Numbered from the stretch's first letter, positions 18,680-28,592 are shown. The stretch is DNA of 64,000 bases from Hyphomicrobium sp. (GCF_003987855.1 NZ_RXIZ01000008.1:25095-89094), one strand, 5' to 3'. Numbers and translations: made by a program. Notes: generated by a model not told the origin, from the sequence alone.

Positions 18680-19213
18680 GTTCGCAATCGTTTGCCCGGT
18701 ACCATTCCGCCGGGGCGTGTCGGGAGCACGTAAGATAGTAGCTGCCAACAAAAGTCTTCACTCGATGACTCGTGACGGTCTGCTTGGGCCAGCGCCTGCG
18801 CTCGCTAACTAAGGCTGTCCTGGTTCCCGACGAGAAAACCCGGAGGTGGCGTCGATGTGCACCCATGAACATGCTCTCATCGACGAGTAGTGCTCCACCA
18901 AGCCAACGCTGGTTTGGTGGTTATCTGACAGCTTGGGCGGTTGAGTATGCAAAAAAGCGGGAGACGCGCATTTCTTACGCCGTTGGTCTTGCTGGATAAA
19001 TAGAGTGAGATCACGTTGGGCCGAATGTGGCGTCCATTCAGAAATGCTCCCCGTCACCATCAGCGCAGAATGCAATCGCTCGCTTGCTCTCAACGAGCCG
19101 TAGCGCTTTCGGCAATGTAATCGTATTCTCCCGCGAGAGCCCGGAACGCTGTTGCTTCCAAAGCATTTTGAAATAGGGCGCCATACTCAACCACAATTCT
19201 ATGGAGGCGATCT
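18680..19213. other. Intergenic stretch with one long hairpin
   Basis: No convincing gene is seen. A hairpin at 18895-18920 has an 11-base-pair stem (one G-U) formed by CCACCAAGCCA and TGGTTTGGTGG with a 4-base loop. It is followed only by TTATCT, so it is a weak terminator at best. The start of the downstream radical SAM gene has a strong ribosome binding site, so the final part of this stretch is probably its leader. Confidence 0.4.
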
Positions 19214-20845
19214 TTGGCTGACATTGTGATCGTCAACCCCCGGTTCGGCACATCGTTCTGGGGCATGGAGCATTGCATGCGCATGCTCGGTAAGAAGGCC
19301 AACCTCCCTGTCGCCTGTCTCCCTTTGCTGGCTGCGCTCGTGCCACCTGGGCACAACGTGACGATTATCGACGAGAACGTTGAAGATCTGGACTTCGATC
19401 GGCTCGCTCGAGCGAACATGGTCTGCGTCACTGGCATGTCCGTACAGGGCGGGCGCGTTCTTGAAATTCTCACGGAGTTGAAGGCCCGAGGCGTTTTCAC
19501 CGTCATTGGTGGGCCCATGGCGACGGTCGAGCCGGAAGCCGTCGAGCATCTCGCCGACGTTGTCTTCGTTGGCGAAGCGGACGTGACGTGGCCTCAATTC
19601 ATCAAAGAATGGGAGGTAGGTCGGCATGCTCGGCGTTACGAACAACTCGAAAAGACCGACATGGCCACACTTCCCCGGCCGCGCCTCGATCTATTGAAGT
19701 CCAGCCGCTACATGTTCGGAAGCATGCAAATCTCACGCGGCTGCCCGTTCACGTGTGAGTTTTGCGACATCATCGTCACGTTCGGGCGCAAGCCGCGACT
19801 GAAATCGCGGGAACAGGTGCTTGCGGAGCTAGATTCCTATTATCGCGAAGGCATCGACATCGTCTTCGTCGTCGATGACAATCTCATCGGAAACAAGAAG
19901 GCGATCAAGCCGCTGCTGCGTGATATTGCCAAATGGCAAGAAGAGCACGCGTATGCGCTCACGCTGTTTACGGAAGCCTCGCTCGATCTAGCTGAAGATG
20001 ACGAGCTCATGCAGCTGATGGGGCAGGCAGGATTTCAAAGCGTGTTCATCGGCATTGAGAGCCCCGACGAAGCGTCGCTTAAGGAAACCAAGAAGTACCA
20101 GAACGTTCGCGAGAGGGCCGGCACGATCGTTGAACGCGTACAGCGCATCCAGGAAAATGGGCTGGACGTCTGGTGTGGAATGATCGTGGGCTTTGACAAT
20201 GACAAACCACAGGCTTTCGACGTTCTTCCCGGTTTCCTATCTCGCGCTCGCATCGCGAATGCCTTGATTGGATTGCTCCACGCGATCCCGACGACTCCGC
20301 TCTATGACCGGCTCAAGGCAGAAGGTCGGCTGAACACTGGCGAAGGTAATGACACGTATGGAACGAATGTAATTCCGCTTGGGATGTCGCCTGCGATGCT
20401 TCGCGACGGCCTCATCGGGGTTACAGAGCAATGCTATTCGACCGACGCATACTTTCAGCGGCTCGACGCGCTGTTTATCGAAGGGAAGTTCAAGTTCGCT
20501 GTTCATCAATTGCCTTATTGGCGGACCCACAGGATCGCGTGGGCCAAAAGATGCGCTGCGAATTACATCAAGTTCGCTGTGCTGACCCGCCGTCTCTCAC
20601 GGCAAGTGGCAGACCGAGAGTTGGCGAAGCGCTATCTTACTCAACTGCGGGGCGCCTTTGCCAAGCGACCGCTTGAGCCACAATTGCTTTTCACCTACGC
20701 GATCAAGACCGCGATGCACCACCATTACGCTACGATAACTCAGGAGCTTTCCGCGTCGCGCGGCGGGACCATTCCGGAGTCTGTTCGCTCCTTCTCGCGG
20801 CGCTCTGCGACAGCAAGAGGTTCCGCCTCGACGAAGGCGGCATAG
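19214..20845 (+). CDS. B12-binding-domain radical SAM protein
   Basis: The 543-residue protein has an N-terminal cobalamin-binding Rossmann fold (about 1-140; VTGMSVQGGRVLEI, FTVIGGPMATVEPEA) and a radical SAM core with the cluster motif Cys177-x3-Cys181-x2-Cys184. A DUF4070-like C-terminal region follows. The opening NPRFGTSFWGMEHCM resembles the family of lipid- and hopanoid-modifying enzymes. It starts at TTG with GGAGG seven bases upstream. It probably methylates or rearranges an unactivated carbon, but the substrate is unknown. A basic, Ser-rich tail of about 20 residues is extra. No pathway partner is adjacent. Confidence 0.85.
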   Translation: MADIVIVNPRFGTSFWGMEHCMRMLGKKANLPVACLPLLAALVPPGHNVTIIDENVEDLDFDRLARANMVCVTGMSVQGGRVLEILTELKARGVFTVIGGPMATVEPEAVEHLADVVFVGEADVTWPQFIKEWEVGRHARRYEQLEKTDMATLPRPRLDLLKSSRYMFGSMQISRGCPFTCEFCDIIVTFGRKPRLKSREQVLAELDSYYREGIDIVFVVDDNLIGNKKAIKPLLRDIAKWQEEHAYALTLFTEASLDLAEDDELMQLMGQAGFQSVFIGIESPDEASLKETKKYQNVRERAGTIVERVQRIQENGLDVWCGMIVGFDNDKPQAFDVLPGFLSRARIANALIGLLHAIPTTPLYDRLKAEGRLNTGEGNDTYGTNVIPLGMSPAMLRDGLIGVTEQCYSTDAYFQRLDALFIEGKFKFAVHQLPYWRTHRIAWAKRCAANYIKFAVLTRRLSRQVADRELAKRYLTQLRGAFAKRPLEPQLLFTYAIKTAMHHHYATITQELSASRGGTIPESVRSFSRRSATARGSASTKAA

Positions 20846-20916
20846 TCGAGACGGCGCCAGGACAAGTGCCCGGCAGAAATGTCTCACTGGCAGGCGTTCT
20901 CGGTCGGAGTGCAAGC

Positions 20917-20935
20917 GCTGCGCTGTTAGCGCAGC
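20917..20935 (+). terminator. Hairpin after the radical SAM gene, possible terminator
   Basis: GCTGCGC and GCGCAGC form a perfect 7-bp stem with a 5-base loop, 71 bases after the stop codon. The following bases (CCTTCCTACTTC) are pyrimidine-rich but lack a T-run, so termination efficiency is uncertain. Confidence 0.4.
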
Positions 20936-21169
20936 CCTTCCTACTTCATCGACACGCAACCGCGGGCACCCCCAAAACCAGCGTGATGGGCGGCATCTAT
21001 AGAACCGCGATGGCATAAGCCCTCCTGTTGAATAGAAGAGGGTTCTCAACCCCAGCATAATTTTGCATCGCAACGCGGGCATCTCTCACGGCCCATCCCT
21101 TTGCGCTTAAGGTTGCTGTGCCTTTAATCGCGGGGCGACCCCTAATCGCAAGCCAACGCACCTGCGAGA

Positions 21170-21195
21170 CTGCGGGGGTGCTCCGCAGCTTTTTT
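21170..21195 (+). terminator. Rho-independent terminator with no gene directly upstream
   Basis: CTGCGG (21170-21175) pairs with CCGCAG (21183-21188), followed by CTTTTTT. It lies 325 bases after the radical SAM stop and just before the next gene. The only plausible transcript it could end is a read-through from the radical SAM gene or a small RNA in 20936-21195. Confidence 0.75.
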
Positions 21196-21236
21196 CCATC
21201 TACGATAGCATCTTTGAGTAACTGGAGATGCGTTTG

Positions 21237-21434
21237 ATGTTGAAAGCACTGTCGATCAGCGTGGTCAGCGCTGCTGCAATCATACTCCTGACTGTCTCCC
21301 CCACGATGGCGAAGAAAAAGCAAAAAGCGGCGGAAAAACCGGCGACATCACAGATCATTTCGCAGCCTAAATGCACGGGTATGAAGACCATGCATTGGGA
21401 CGACGCGACGCAAACATGTCAGAAAAATAAGTAA
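21237..21434 (+). CDS. Small exported protein
   Basis: The 65-residue product has a signal peptide (ISVVSAAAIILLTVSPTMA). A Lys-rich linker and a short C-terminal unit with two cysteines (KCTGMKTMHWDDATQTCQ) follow, likely a disulfide. I start at 21237 because GGAG lies nine bases upstream; the ATG at 21228 abuts the GGAG directly. Function is unknown. Proteins with a signal peptide plus a Cys-x15-Cys tail are frequent in Hyphomicrobiales periplasm. Confidence 0.7.
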   Translation: MLKALSISVVSAAAIILLTVSPTMAKKKQKAAEKPATSQIISQPKCTGMKTMHWDDATQTCQKNK

Positions 21435-21472
21435 AGGGATCGCATCCGCTCCTCAAAGAGCGGCCTCGCGGT

Positions 21473-23326
21473 TTGTCGTACGGCGCACAGATGCCATCCC
21501 GGCAGCCCTTCATCTCGCGTGTTTCGATCTTTAAGGATCTTCCTGAGGATGCGCTTCAAGCGCTCGAGAGCCGTTTACAGCCCGTTCGGATCAGTCGCGG
21601 CGATCTCGTGGTTCGAGAGGGCGAGGAAGCCGATGCCCTCTTTATTATCGTTTCCGGTCGCTTCACGGTTGAGGTGAATGGCCACGCGGGCATTATCACG
21701 GAAATCGTGCGCGGCTCCACGATCGGTGAGATTGCATTCTTTGCGGGCGGCAAAAGAACGGCCACTGTGCGGGCAATCCGTGATGGCATAGTAGTACGGC
21801 TCACGCGCGCCGATTTTGACGAGATCTCTAAACACTCTCCTGAAGCATGGTCAGCCATCACCAGCGTGCTTGCGGAGCGCTTGGCGGAAGAAACGCGGCG
21901 AAATACCCATAACAGAATGGCCGCCGTCGTAGCTCGCGCGCGGCCGCGCCCCCGTACAATTGCGATTGTAGGAGCGACCTCAGGCCAAATCGATAGATCG
22001 TTTCTCAGCGCATTCACTGAAGCAGCCTCGCGTCGCTCGGGTACGTTGGTCCTTTCCAGCGCTACCGTGACTGAGGTCCTTGGCGCGCCATTCCAAGACA
22101 ACCTGGACGTCACCGAAGCATTAAATGGCCTTGAAAGCCGCTTCGACACAGTTGTGTTCATCGCGGATGAAGGAAGGACGCCGTGGAGCGAGAAGTGCAT
22201 CCGTCAAGCAGATGAATTGCTCCTCATCGCATCTGCGCCAAACGATCCCATCGTTTCAACCGTAGCCTTAGGTGACCTGGAAAGGTTCGCCCAATGCGTT
22301 CACCCGCCAGGTACGCGTCGCCTCGTCTTGGTTCATGCGCGGCAAGGCTCACCCGAGGGCACACGCTATTGGCTAGCCCTTCGTCAGCCCGCCATGCATC
22401 ATCACGTACTCGGCGGTTGTGAGGCGGACATCGCGCGGCTGTGGCGCTTTATTGCGGGCGAAGCCCTCGGCTTCGTGGCGTGTGGCGGTGGTGCATACTG
22501 CTCCGCGCACATTGGTGTTTACAGCGCTTTTCGCGAAACAGGCATCGACTTCGATATCTACGGTGGAACGTCGGGCGGGGCGGCAATGGCTGCCGCGTTC
22601 GTGCAGGATCTGGACCCGCATGCTATCGCTTCCGGTGTTCATCGCATGTTTGTCGAAGGCCGCGCATTGTCGCGGTATACACTTCCGAAATACAGTCTTC
22701 TCGATCATGCGCATTTTGACGATCATCTCAAACGCGAATACGGGGCCGTTCGTATAGAGGATCTATGGAAGCCGTACTTCGCCGTTTCCACCGATCTTTC
22801 CAACTACGAGATGGAGATTCATCGCCAAGGACCTCTCTGGGAAGCCATCCGCGCCAGCGCGGCGATACCTGGTCTGCTCCCGCCCTACTACACCGCTGAT
22901 GGCCGAATGCTGGTCGATGGATCAGTGATCTCGAATGTGCCCATAGAGGCGATGCACGCCTTGAAGCGAGGACCTAATGTCGTCGTGAGTTTTCAATCCG
23001 GCGGAACTGAGAAATTCTCGGTTGATTACACTTCGCTTCCCAGACGCAACGAACTCATTTGGCGCTCTCTCAATCCATTTTCGAGCTCGACTTTGCCTGT
23101 CGCGCCGTCCGCGGCCACCGTTCTAATTCGAAGCTTGATGGCCAACCGTGGTCACTTCGAGCGCTATCTGGAAGCCGAAGATTGGCTGCTGGTACCGCCT
23201 ACCCCTCCAGGAATGGGAGCACTGGACTGGCGGCGGCATAGCGAGGTCATGAACGCTGCTTACGATTACACCCGCCGGCAGATAGCCCAGAACGATGGTA
23301 TCAACCTAGCTCGGTTCGAAACATAA
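21473..23326 (+). CDS. Cyclic-nucleotide-binding patatin-like phospholipase
   Basis: The 617-residue protein is built like eukaryotic neuropathy target esterase. A cNMP-binding domain comes first (about 15-130; GSTIGEIAFFAGGKRTATVRA). A central domain with an AIVGATSGQIDRSF start follows (about 160-310), and then a patatin lipase domain (about 335-530). The oxyanion glycines (ACGGGAYCSAHIGVY), nucleophile Ser367 in GGTSGG and catalytic Asp482 in VDGS are intact. It should hydrolyse lysophospholipids or fatty acyl esters near membranes. The start is TTG; an ATG at 21491 is an alternative. Confidence 0.88.
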   Translation: MSYGAQMPSRQPFISRVSIFKDLPEDALQALESRLQPVRISRGDLVVREGEEADALFIIVSGRFTVEVNGHAGIITEIVRGSTIGEIAFFAGGKRTATVRAIRDGIVVRLTRADFDEISKHSPEAWSAITSVLAERLAEETRRNTHNRMAAVVARARPRPRTIAIVGATSGQIDRSFLSAFTEAASRRSGTLVLSSATVTEVLGAPFQDNLDVTEALNGLESRFDTVVFIADEGRTPWSEKCIRQADELLLIASAPNDPIVSTVALGDLERFAQCVHPPGTRRLVLVHARQGSPEGTRYWLALRQPAMHHHVLGGCEADIARLWRFIAGEALGFVACGGGAYCSAHIGVYSAFRETGIDFDIYGGTSGGAAMAAAFVQDLDPHAIASGVHRMFVEGRALSRYTLPKYSLLDHAHFDDHLKREYGAVRIEDLWKPYFAVSTDLSNYEMEIHRQGPLWEAIRASAAIPGLLPPYYTADGRMLVDGSVISNVPIEAMHALKRGPNVVVSFQSGGTEKFSVDYTSLPRRNELIWRSLNPFSSSTLPVAPSAATVLIRSLMANRGHFERYLEAEDWLLVPPTPPGMGALDWRRHSEVMNAAYDYTRRQIAQNDGINLARFET

Positions 23327-23414
23327 TCTCGTGCTCAAACATACCGGACATCAAATTCAGTTCCGGGAACAATCGTCGCTCAATGTCGGTTTTGCCGATC
23401 AACAAAGGAGCTCG

Positions 23415-23729
23415 ATGATGGCAAGATTCGATCCAGATACTGGTGAGCGCGTTGTGCCGGCGAGAAGCAGGCGGCCCTCGGTTCTCATGGTCATCTTATT
23501 CATCGTGGTGCTTGGTGCGATCGTCTGGGCTTTGGTCCCAAAGGACCATGCGTTTGTTACCTTTAGCCCAGCGCCTGGATCACAAAATGTCGAACTTCCG
23601 AAAGCCCCAGCCGGGTCAGTCTCTGGCGTCGGAAGCGTGCCCCCGTCGGACCCGGCGCCATCAACGGCACAGCATCCCGTAACATCGCCTCAAGATCCCA
23701 ACGCGCCGCCACCAAATCCAGGACCATAG
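23415..23729 (+). CDS. Small membrane-anchored proline-rich protein
   Basis: The 104-residue product has one transmembrane helix (VLMVILFIVVLGAIVWAL, about residues 22-40). A C-terminal periplasmic region rich in Pro, Ser and Ala ends PPPNPGP. AGGAG lies four bases before the ATG at 23415; an earlier start at 23331 lacks a site. No domain is recognised. Confidence 0.65.
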   Translation: MMARFDPDTGERVVPARSRRPSVLMVILFIVVLGAIVWALVPKDHAFVTFSPAPGSQNVELPKAPAGSVSGVGSVPPSDPAPSTAQHPVTSPQDPNAPPPNPGP

Positions 23730-23798
23730 CCTAAGAAGATTGGCGGAAGAATAATCACCGTTTGCCGCCATGCGCGAGCACTGCGCTAGGCTGCTGAC

Positions 23799-24875
23799 AT
23801 GAGCGCTCCCGGTACCCGCAAGATTATCCATGTCGATATGGACGCCTTTTACGCGTCCGTGGAACAGCGAGACGATCCGCAACTACGCGGAAAGCCAGTC
23901 GCTGTCGGACATGGCGCGAAGCGTGGCGTGGTCGTTGCGGCAAGTTATGAAGCGCGCAAATTCGGTGTCCGCTCTGCGATGCCATCGACGATTGCGATCC
24001 GGCACTGTCCCGATCTCATCTTCGTTCGCCCACGTTTCGATGTTTACCGTTCGGTTTCCCAGCAGGTCCGAAACATCTTCGCGGATTACACTTCATTGAT
24101 CGAGCCGCTCTCCCTTGATGAAGCGTACTTAGACGTCACCGAAAACTTGCGGCAGCTTGCAACCGCCTCCGACACCGCGGCTGAGATCCGGGATAGGATA
24201 CGGCAGGAAACTAACCTGACCGCATCGGCGGGCATCTCCTACAATAAGTTCCTTGCAAAACTTGCCTCCGACATGCGTAAGCCTGACGGGCAGTTCGTGA
24301 TACCGCCGCACAAGGGAGCAGCGTTTGTCGAAAGTCTTCCGGTTGACAAATTCCACGGCGTCGGCCGCGTTACCGCAGAAAAGCTAAACACTCTCGGCAT
24401 CTACACCGGGGCAGATCTCAAGGCGAAGTCGCTCGACTATCTGGAGAAGAATTTTGGCAAGTCCGGTGCATGGTATTACGCAATCGCGCGCGGCGAAGAC
24501 CCTTGTGAAGTCCGGCCGAACCGTGAACGAAAGTCGTGCGGGTCTGAAACGACATTCCCCGAAGACCGGTTCGAACCAAGCCACATCGAGGCGGGCGTCA
24601 TCGAGATGGCCGACGAGGTTTGGCAATGGTGTGAAAACAATCAAAGGTTCGGCGCAACAGTTACAGTGAAGATCAAATACTCAGACTTTCGTATCATAAC
24701 CCGAAGCAAAACCATCGGTGGGCCGATCAACTCGCGTAAGTTGCTTCACGAGCTCAGCATCGGATTGACGAGGTCCATACTCCCACTTTCGAGCAGCATT
24801 CGGCTCGTCGGTGTATCCGTCTCCAGCTTTCAGGCCGACGAACTCCAACAGTTAGCATTGCCACTCAGCGATTGA
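23799..24875 (+). CDS. dinB: DNA polymerase IV
   Basis: This is a Y-family translesion polymerase, used to copy damaged DNA. The catalytic acidic residues are in VDMDAFYASVE (near residue 13) and SLDEAYLDV (near 105). The 358-residue length is normal. The C-terminus ends with QLALPL, matching a sliding-clamp-binding motif, so the polymerase should be functional. No SOS box was identified upstream by eye. Confidence 0.95.
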   Translation: MSAPGTRKIIHVDMDAFYASVEQRDDPQLRGKPVAVGHGAKRGVVVAASYEARKFGVRSAMPSTIAIRHCPDLIFVRPRFDVYRSVSQQVRNIFADYTSLIEPLSLDEAYLDVTENLRQLATASDTAAEIRDRIRQETNLTASAGISYNKFLAKLASDMRKPDGQFVIPPHKGAAFVESLPVDKFHGVGRVTAEKLNTLGIYTGADLKAKSLDYLEKNFGKSGAWYYAIARGEDPCEVRPNRERKSCGSETTFPEDRFEPSHIEAGVIEMADEVWQWCENNQRFGATVTVKIKYSDFRIITRSKTIGGPINSRKLLHELSIGLTRSILPLSSSIRLVGVSVSSFQADELQQLALPLSD

Positions 24876-24896
24876 TGAAGTTACAAACCTTTTCGA

Positions 24897-25277
24897 TCAA
24901 TCGGACTCTCCAAAAAAATGCCCGAGTTGGGACTCAGGCGAGCGGCGGGCCCGCGACGCCAACTTCGATCGCACCTGCAGGAACCATCGTAAATGGAGCC
25001 GCTGCCCGATCTTAAGCTTTCCCGGCGAAGCTCCCACGTGCATTCGGTAAATGATCCCGGGTTCCAGAATGAACTCCAAAGGCTTCAATCGAGCGCGATC
25101 ATAATGCCGATTGGGAAGGCGCGCGATAATTCCTGCAAATGAGTATCGACGTCCCCAACAATCATCCACGCGTTCATGGATGTCTTCGCCGCAAAACGAG
25201 CCGACGACCGGACCTACTCTTTTGGGATGAAGTATAATGAGATAATGTGCATCGTCGCGCACGTGATGGCCAAACAT
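24897..25277 (-). CDS. Hypothetical protein
   Basis: The 126-residue product is not recognised. It has a mixed strand/turn pattern (YRMHVGASPGKLKIGQRLHLRWFLQ) and a basic C-terminal third. The ATG at 25277 has GAGG three bases upstream; a GTG at 25286 is the alternative. Codon use looks like that of its neighbours. It converges with dinB, ending 22 bp from it. Confidence 0.5.
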   Translation of the reverse strand: MFGHHVRDDAHYLIILHPKRVGPVVGSFCGEDIHERVDDCWGRRYSFAGIIARLPNRHYDRARLKPLEFILEPGIIYRMHVGASPGKLKIGQRLHLRWFLQVRSKLASRARRSPESQLGHFFGESD

Positions 25278-25433
25278 GGTCCTCACCTCTTCTGACTGCC
25301 GGGCCGTCCCGGGCTCTGTCTCGAAATGAGGGAGGTCGTGGCCTCACGAAATGCGGCAGCTGTAAATCGGGCCGCCACCACGAACAAGTTTAGCACAATC
25401 GGCGGCTAACGAAAGGTTCTGATCGGCAGCCCG

Positions 25434-28400
25434 TTACGTTTGTGGCTTTGCGATTGATGGATTCGGAGCTTGGATGAGCCGCTCCGGGGTGTTCGTCGAA
25501 GTATTTTGTGTATTGGATATTCCAAGTAATCGGCTGAGCCGGATTAAAGCCTCCGGCAGAACTCCCAGATTCAAGAACGTAGCGGTCGCCAATCCACCGA
25601 GAATGGTGATGGCCATGGGGGCTTCAATTTCGTGACCCGGCCGTCCCAAACCTAGGGCAAGTGGTATCAACCCTAGCGCAGCCATCAACGCCGTCATGAA
25701 GACCGGAGCCAGCCGTTCGGCGGCTGCCAATCGAATCGTCTCGGCGCTCCAACCTTTGCCTTCGTCGTCGGCTAGATGTTCCACGTGCGCGAGCATCATC
25801 ACGGAATTGCGGGCTCCTATGCCGAACACTGTGATCAATCCCACGAGGCTCCCCAGAGTCATCCCGATACCGCTCGCTACGATCGCGGCGATGCTGCCGA
25901 TCAGACAGAACGGGAGGTTTATAAGTACGAGGATGGCGAGGCGCCGACGCCGAAATGCAATCGTCAGCACCGTAACGATCAAGGCAGTGCTGAGTGCCGT
26001 AAGGCCCGCCAGCCGCATCTGGCCTTCACGCTCTGCCTCCGCCTGGCCGGTAAAGGAAACAAAGACATCCTTCGGCAATTCCAGCTTGGCAACGCGCTGA
26101 CGAGCTTCCGCCACGACGTTGCGCAACGAATAACCCTTGGCTCCGTTGAACGTTACCGCGACGCGGCGTTGCGCCCTATCGTGCTGAATATTCGAGCGAC
26201 CCTCCGTCAGCGTGATCGATGCGACGTTCTTCAAAAGCGTTTTCGTGTTGGCATTGGCGATCATCAATGTCGAGAGCGCATCGAGGCGATTGCGATCATC
26301 CGGGGCCATGATAACGACAACATCGACAGTTCGCGTTCCATCATATGTCTGGCCGACTGTTGTCCCCGCGAATGCCGTCTGAATGGTATCGAGCGCATCC
26401 CGTTCGGTCAGGCCGTAGTTCGCGAGCGCAATGGGATCGAGTTTGACGGAAAGGGTGGGAACCGCCGCGGTTCTCGGCATTCTGAGATCCGTGACGCCAG
26501 GGATGTCGGAGACAGCCTTCTGAATGTCGGCGCCGGCTTTCTCCAAGGCATCCAAATCAGTGCCTATCGCACTGATGACGACCTGGGCCGTCTCGCCGCT
26601 TAAACTTTCGCTGATCCGATCGCCCAGAAACGTGAGGGTTTCCGTTCGAACTTCCGGAAAAGCACGCAGGGTGTCACGTATAATGTTCTGGGCTTCCTCC
26701 TCGCTCTCCGAATGAACCGGCCTCAGTTCGATGTGAAATTCACTTCTATCGACACTCCAGGTGTCCTCGCCGGCTTCCGCACGACCTATCTGGTGAGCAA
26801 CCGTTTCGACAAATGGGAGCTTCAGCAAAGCTGCCGTTACGCGTTCTCCTACGGCAACTACATCGTCCGTGGATGTTCCCGGAGAAGCCATAGCCATTTG
26901 CAGAACGAAGTGCCCTTCGCGGAATTGCGGAATGAGTTCGCTATAAAGGAAAGGAACGACCGCGACTGAGGCTGCTACGCCGCCCGCTAGCGCCAGAACG
27001 GTCAGCCACCAGGCGCGGCGTACGGCATCGAGAATTTTAGACTGCGTACTCTTGAGCACCCGCAGGAGCGGCGACTCCTTCGTGTCCTCGGCATTCGTCA
27101 AGAATAGCGCGCAAAGGGCCGGCGTCACTGTCAGGGCAACGACCATCGACGCGAGCACGGCGATGATGAATGTGAGTGCCATTGGACCAATGAAACGGCC
27201 CTGCACCCCGCTGGCGAACAACACTGGAAAAAATGCAAATATTACGGCCAACGTTCCATAGAGCATCGAACCGCGAATTTCGATAGACGCTTCCTCAATG
27301 ACCTTTAGCCGATCGGCGTCGGGGCCTGCGAGCCGCAGACGGCGAGCGATATTCTCGATATCGATGATCGCATCATCGACGAGGACACCCAGCGCAAGCG
27401 CGAAGCCGCCCAGCGTCATCGTATTCAGCGATTGACCGCAAGCGCTGAGAATAGCAACAGCAGCCAACAGAGACAGTGGTATCGCGAGAAACGAAATCAA
27501 AGACGCCCGAACGCTGCGAAGGAAGGCGTAAAGCACGATCAAGATCAGACCGGAGCCTATGACCAGGGCCGTCTCTAGATTTTTCAGCGCTCGAACCACA
27601 AACGATGCGGGTCGGTGCAGCGCAGGGTACAGGGTAATCCCACGCCGCTCCAAAGCCGGTGTCAGTTCCGCGAGAGCCGCTTCAGTCGCATTGGTTGCTT
27701 CTAACGTATTGGCGCCGAACTGTCCGGAGACGGTGATGAGGACGCCAGGCTGCCCCATGATAGTCGCATCGCCAATTTTTGGAGCGGGTCCTATCGTGAC
27801 TTTGGCAAGATCTTCCACGAGCACGGGACGATTATTCTGCACCGTCACGACGGCTTGGGCTATCGTCTGGGGAATTGGTGACGGAGGCGGCGTCTCGATC
27901 GTAATTCGCTGAGCAGACGTTTCGATCACGCCTCCGCCCCGAAGCGCAAGTGCCTCGCTGACGGCATTCATTACGTCGGTGACGGTCAGGCCGATCGCGG
28001 CAATTCGCTTTAAGTCCGGCTGGACTTGTACCTGCCGGACTGCGCCGCCATACACGGTTACGCGCGCAATGCCCGGCACCGCCAGCAGGCGTGGCTTTAT
28101 GGTCCAGTCGGCGATATCGCGAAGAGTGTAAGGATCGACTTGATCCGATAGAATTCCAAGTTTGAGCACGTCCATGGTGCTCGACGTTAACGGCGTAAGC
28201 TTGGGCGGCCCAAAGCCAACGGGGAACTTCCCGTTGAGAGTCGTCAGACGCTCAGAAATCCCTTGTCGCGCCGCGATTGCATCCACATCGCCCTTGAAAG
28301 AGATCAGGACAACAGAAAGCCCATAGATTGACTCTGATCGAACCGTATCGATACCTGGCGCGCCGACGATCGCGGCTTCTATCGGACGGGTGATGATTTG

Positions 28401-28583
28401 TTCGACTTGGTCCGGGGCGAGGCCCGGCGTCTCTGTTTGAATGGTGACCTGTGGCGGCACGAATTCCGGAAACACATCCAGAGGCGCTCTCATAGCGAGA
28501 AAAGTACCGGCTATGAGCCAAACGATCGATAGCAGAGCGACGAAACCCCGATATCGAATGGACCACCTTATCAGCGCGTTCAT
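25434..28583 (-). CDS. RND-family efflux transporter, inner-membrane subunit
   Basis: The 1049-residue protein is a full-length proton-driven RND pump. The opening resembles heavy-metal exporters (RAPLDVFPEFVPPQVTIQTE), and the second half has a long periplasmic loop and a second set of membrane helices. The proton-relay helix reads GVLVDDAIIDIENIARR, with an Asp pair, unlike the single Asp of classic CzcA. Substrate is therefore uncertain between metals and organic compounds. It is cotranscribed after the adaptor gene at 28593 (9 bp gap). No outer-membrane TolC-type gene is present in the window. Confidence 0.87.
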   Translation of the reverse strand: MNALIRWSIRYRGFVALLSIVWLIAGTFLAMRAPLDVFPEFVPPQVTIQTETPGLAPDQVEQIITRPIEAAIVGAPGIDTVRSESIYGLSVVLISFKGDVDAIAARQGISERLTTLNGKFPVGFGPPKLTPLTSSTMDVLKLGILSDQVDPYTLRDIADWTIKPRLLAVPGIARVTVYGGAVRQVQVQPDLKRIAAIGLTVTDVMNAVSEALALRGGGVIETSAQRITIETPPPSPIPQTIAQAVVTVQNNRPVLVEDLAKVTIGPAPKIGDATIMGQPGVLITVSGQFGANTLEATNATEAALAELTPALERRGITLYPALHRPASFVVRALKNLETALVIGSGLILIVLYAFLRSVRASLISFLAIPLSLLAAVAILSACGQSLNTMTLGGFALALGVLVDDAIIDIENIARRLRLAGPDADRLKVIEEASIEIRGSMLYGTLAVIFAFFPVLFASGVQGRFIGPMALTFIIAVLASMVVALTVTPALCALFLTNAEDTKESPLLRVLKSTQSKILDAVRRAWWLTVLALAGGVAASVAVVPFLYSELIPQFREGHFVLQMAMASPGTSTDDVVAVGERVTAALLKLPFVETVAHQIGRAEAGEDTWSVDRSEFHIELRPVHSESEEEAQNIIRDTLRAFPEVRTETLTFLGDRISESLSGETAQVVISAIGTDLDALEKAGADIQKAVSDIPGVTDLRMPRTAAVPTLSVKLDPIALANYGLTERDALDTIQTAFAGTTVGQTYDGTRTVDVVVIMAPDDRNRLDALSTLMIANANTKTLLKNVASITLTEGRSNIQHDRAQRRVAVTFNGAKGYSLRNVVAEARQRVAKLELPKDVFVSFTGQAEAEREGQMRLAGLTALSTALIVTVLTIAFRRRRLAILVLINLPFCLIGSIAAIVASGIGMTLGSLVGLITVFGIGARNSVMMLAHVEHLADDEGKGWSAETIRLAAAERLAPVFMTALMAALGLIPLALGLGRPGHEIEAPMAITILGGLATATFLNLGVLPEALIRLSRLLGISNTQNTSTNTPERLIQAPNPSIAKPQT

Positions 28584-28592
28584 GACGGACGC

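Noticed and set aside
25776-26603. Plus-strand open frame of 275 codons
   Set aside because: It lies inside the RND pump gene on the other strand and has no domain or start context.
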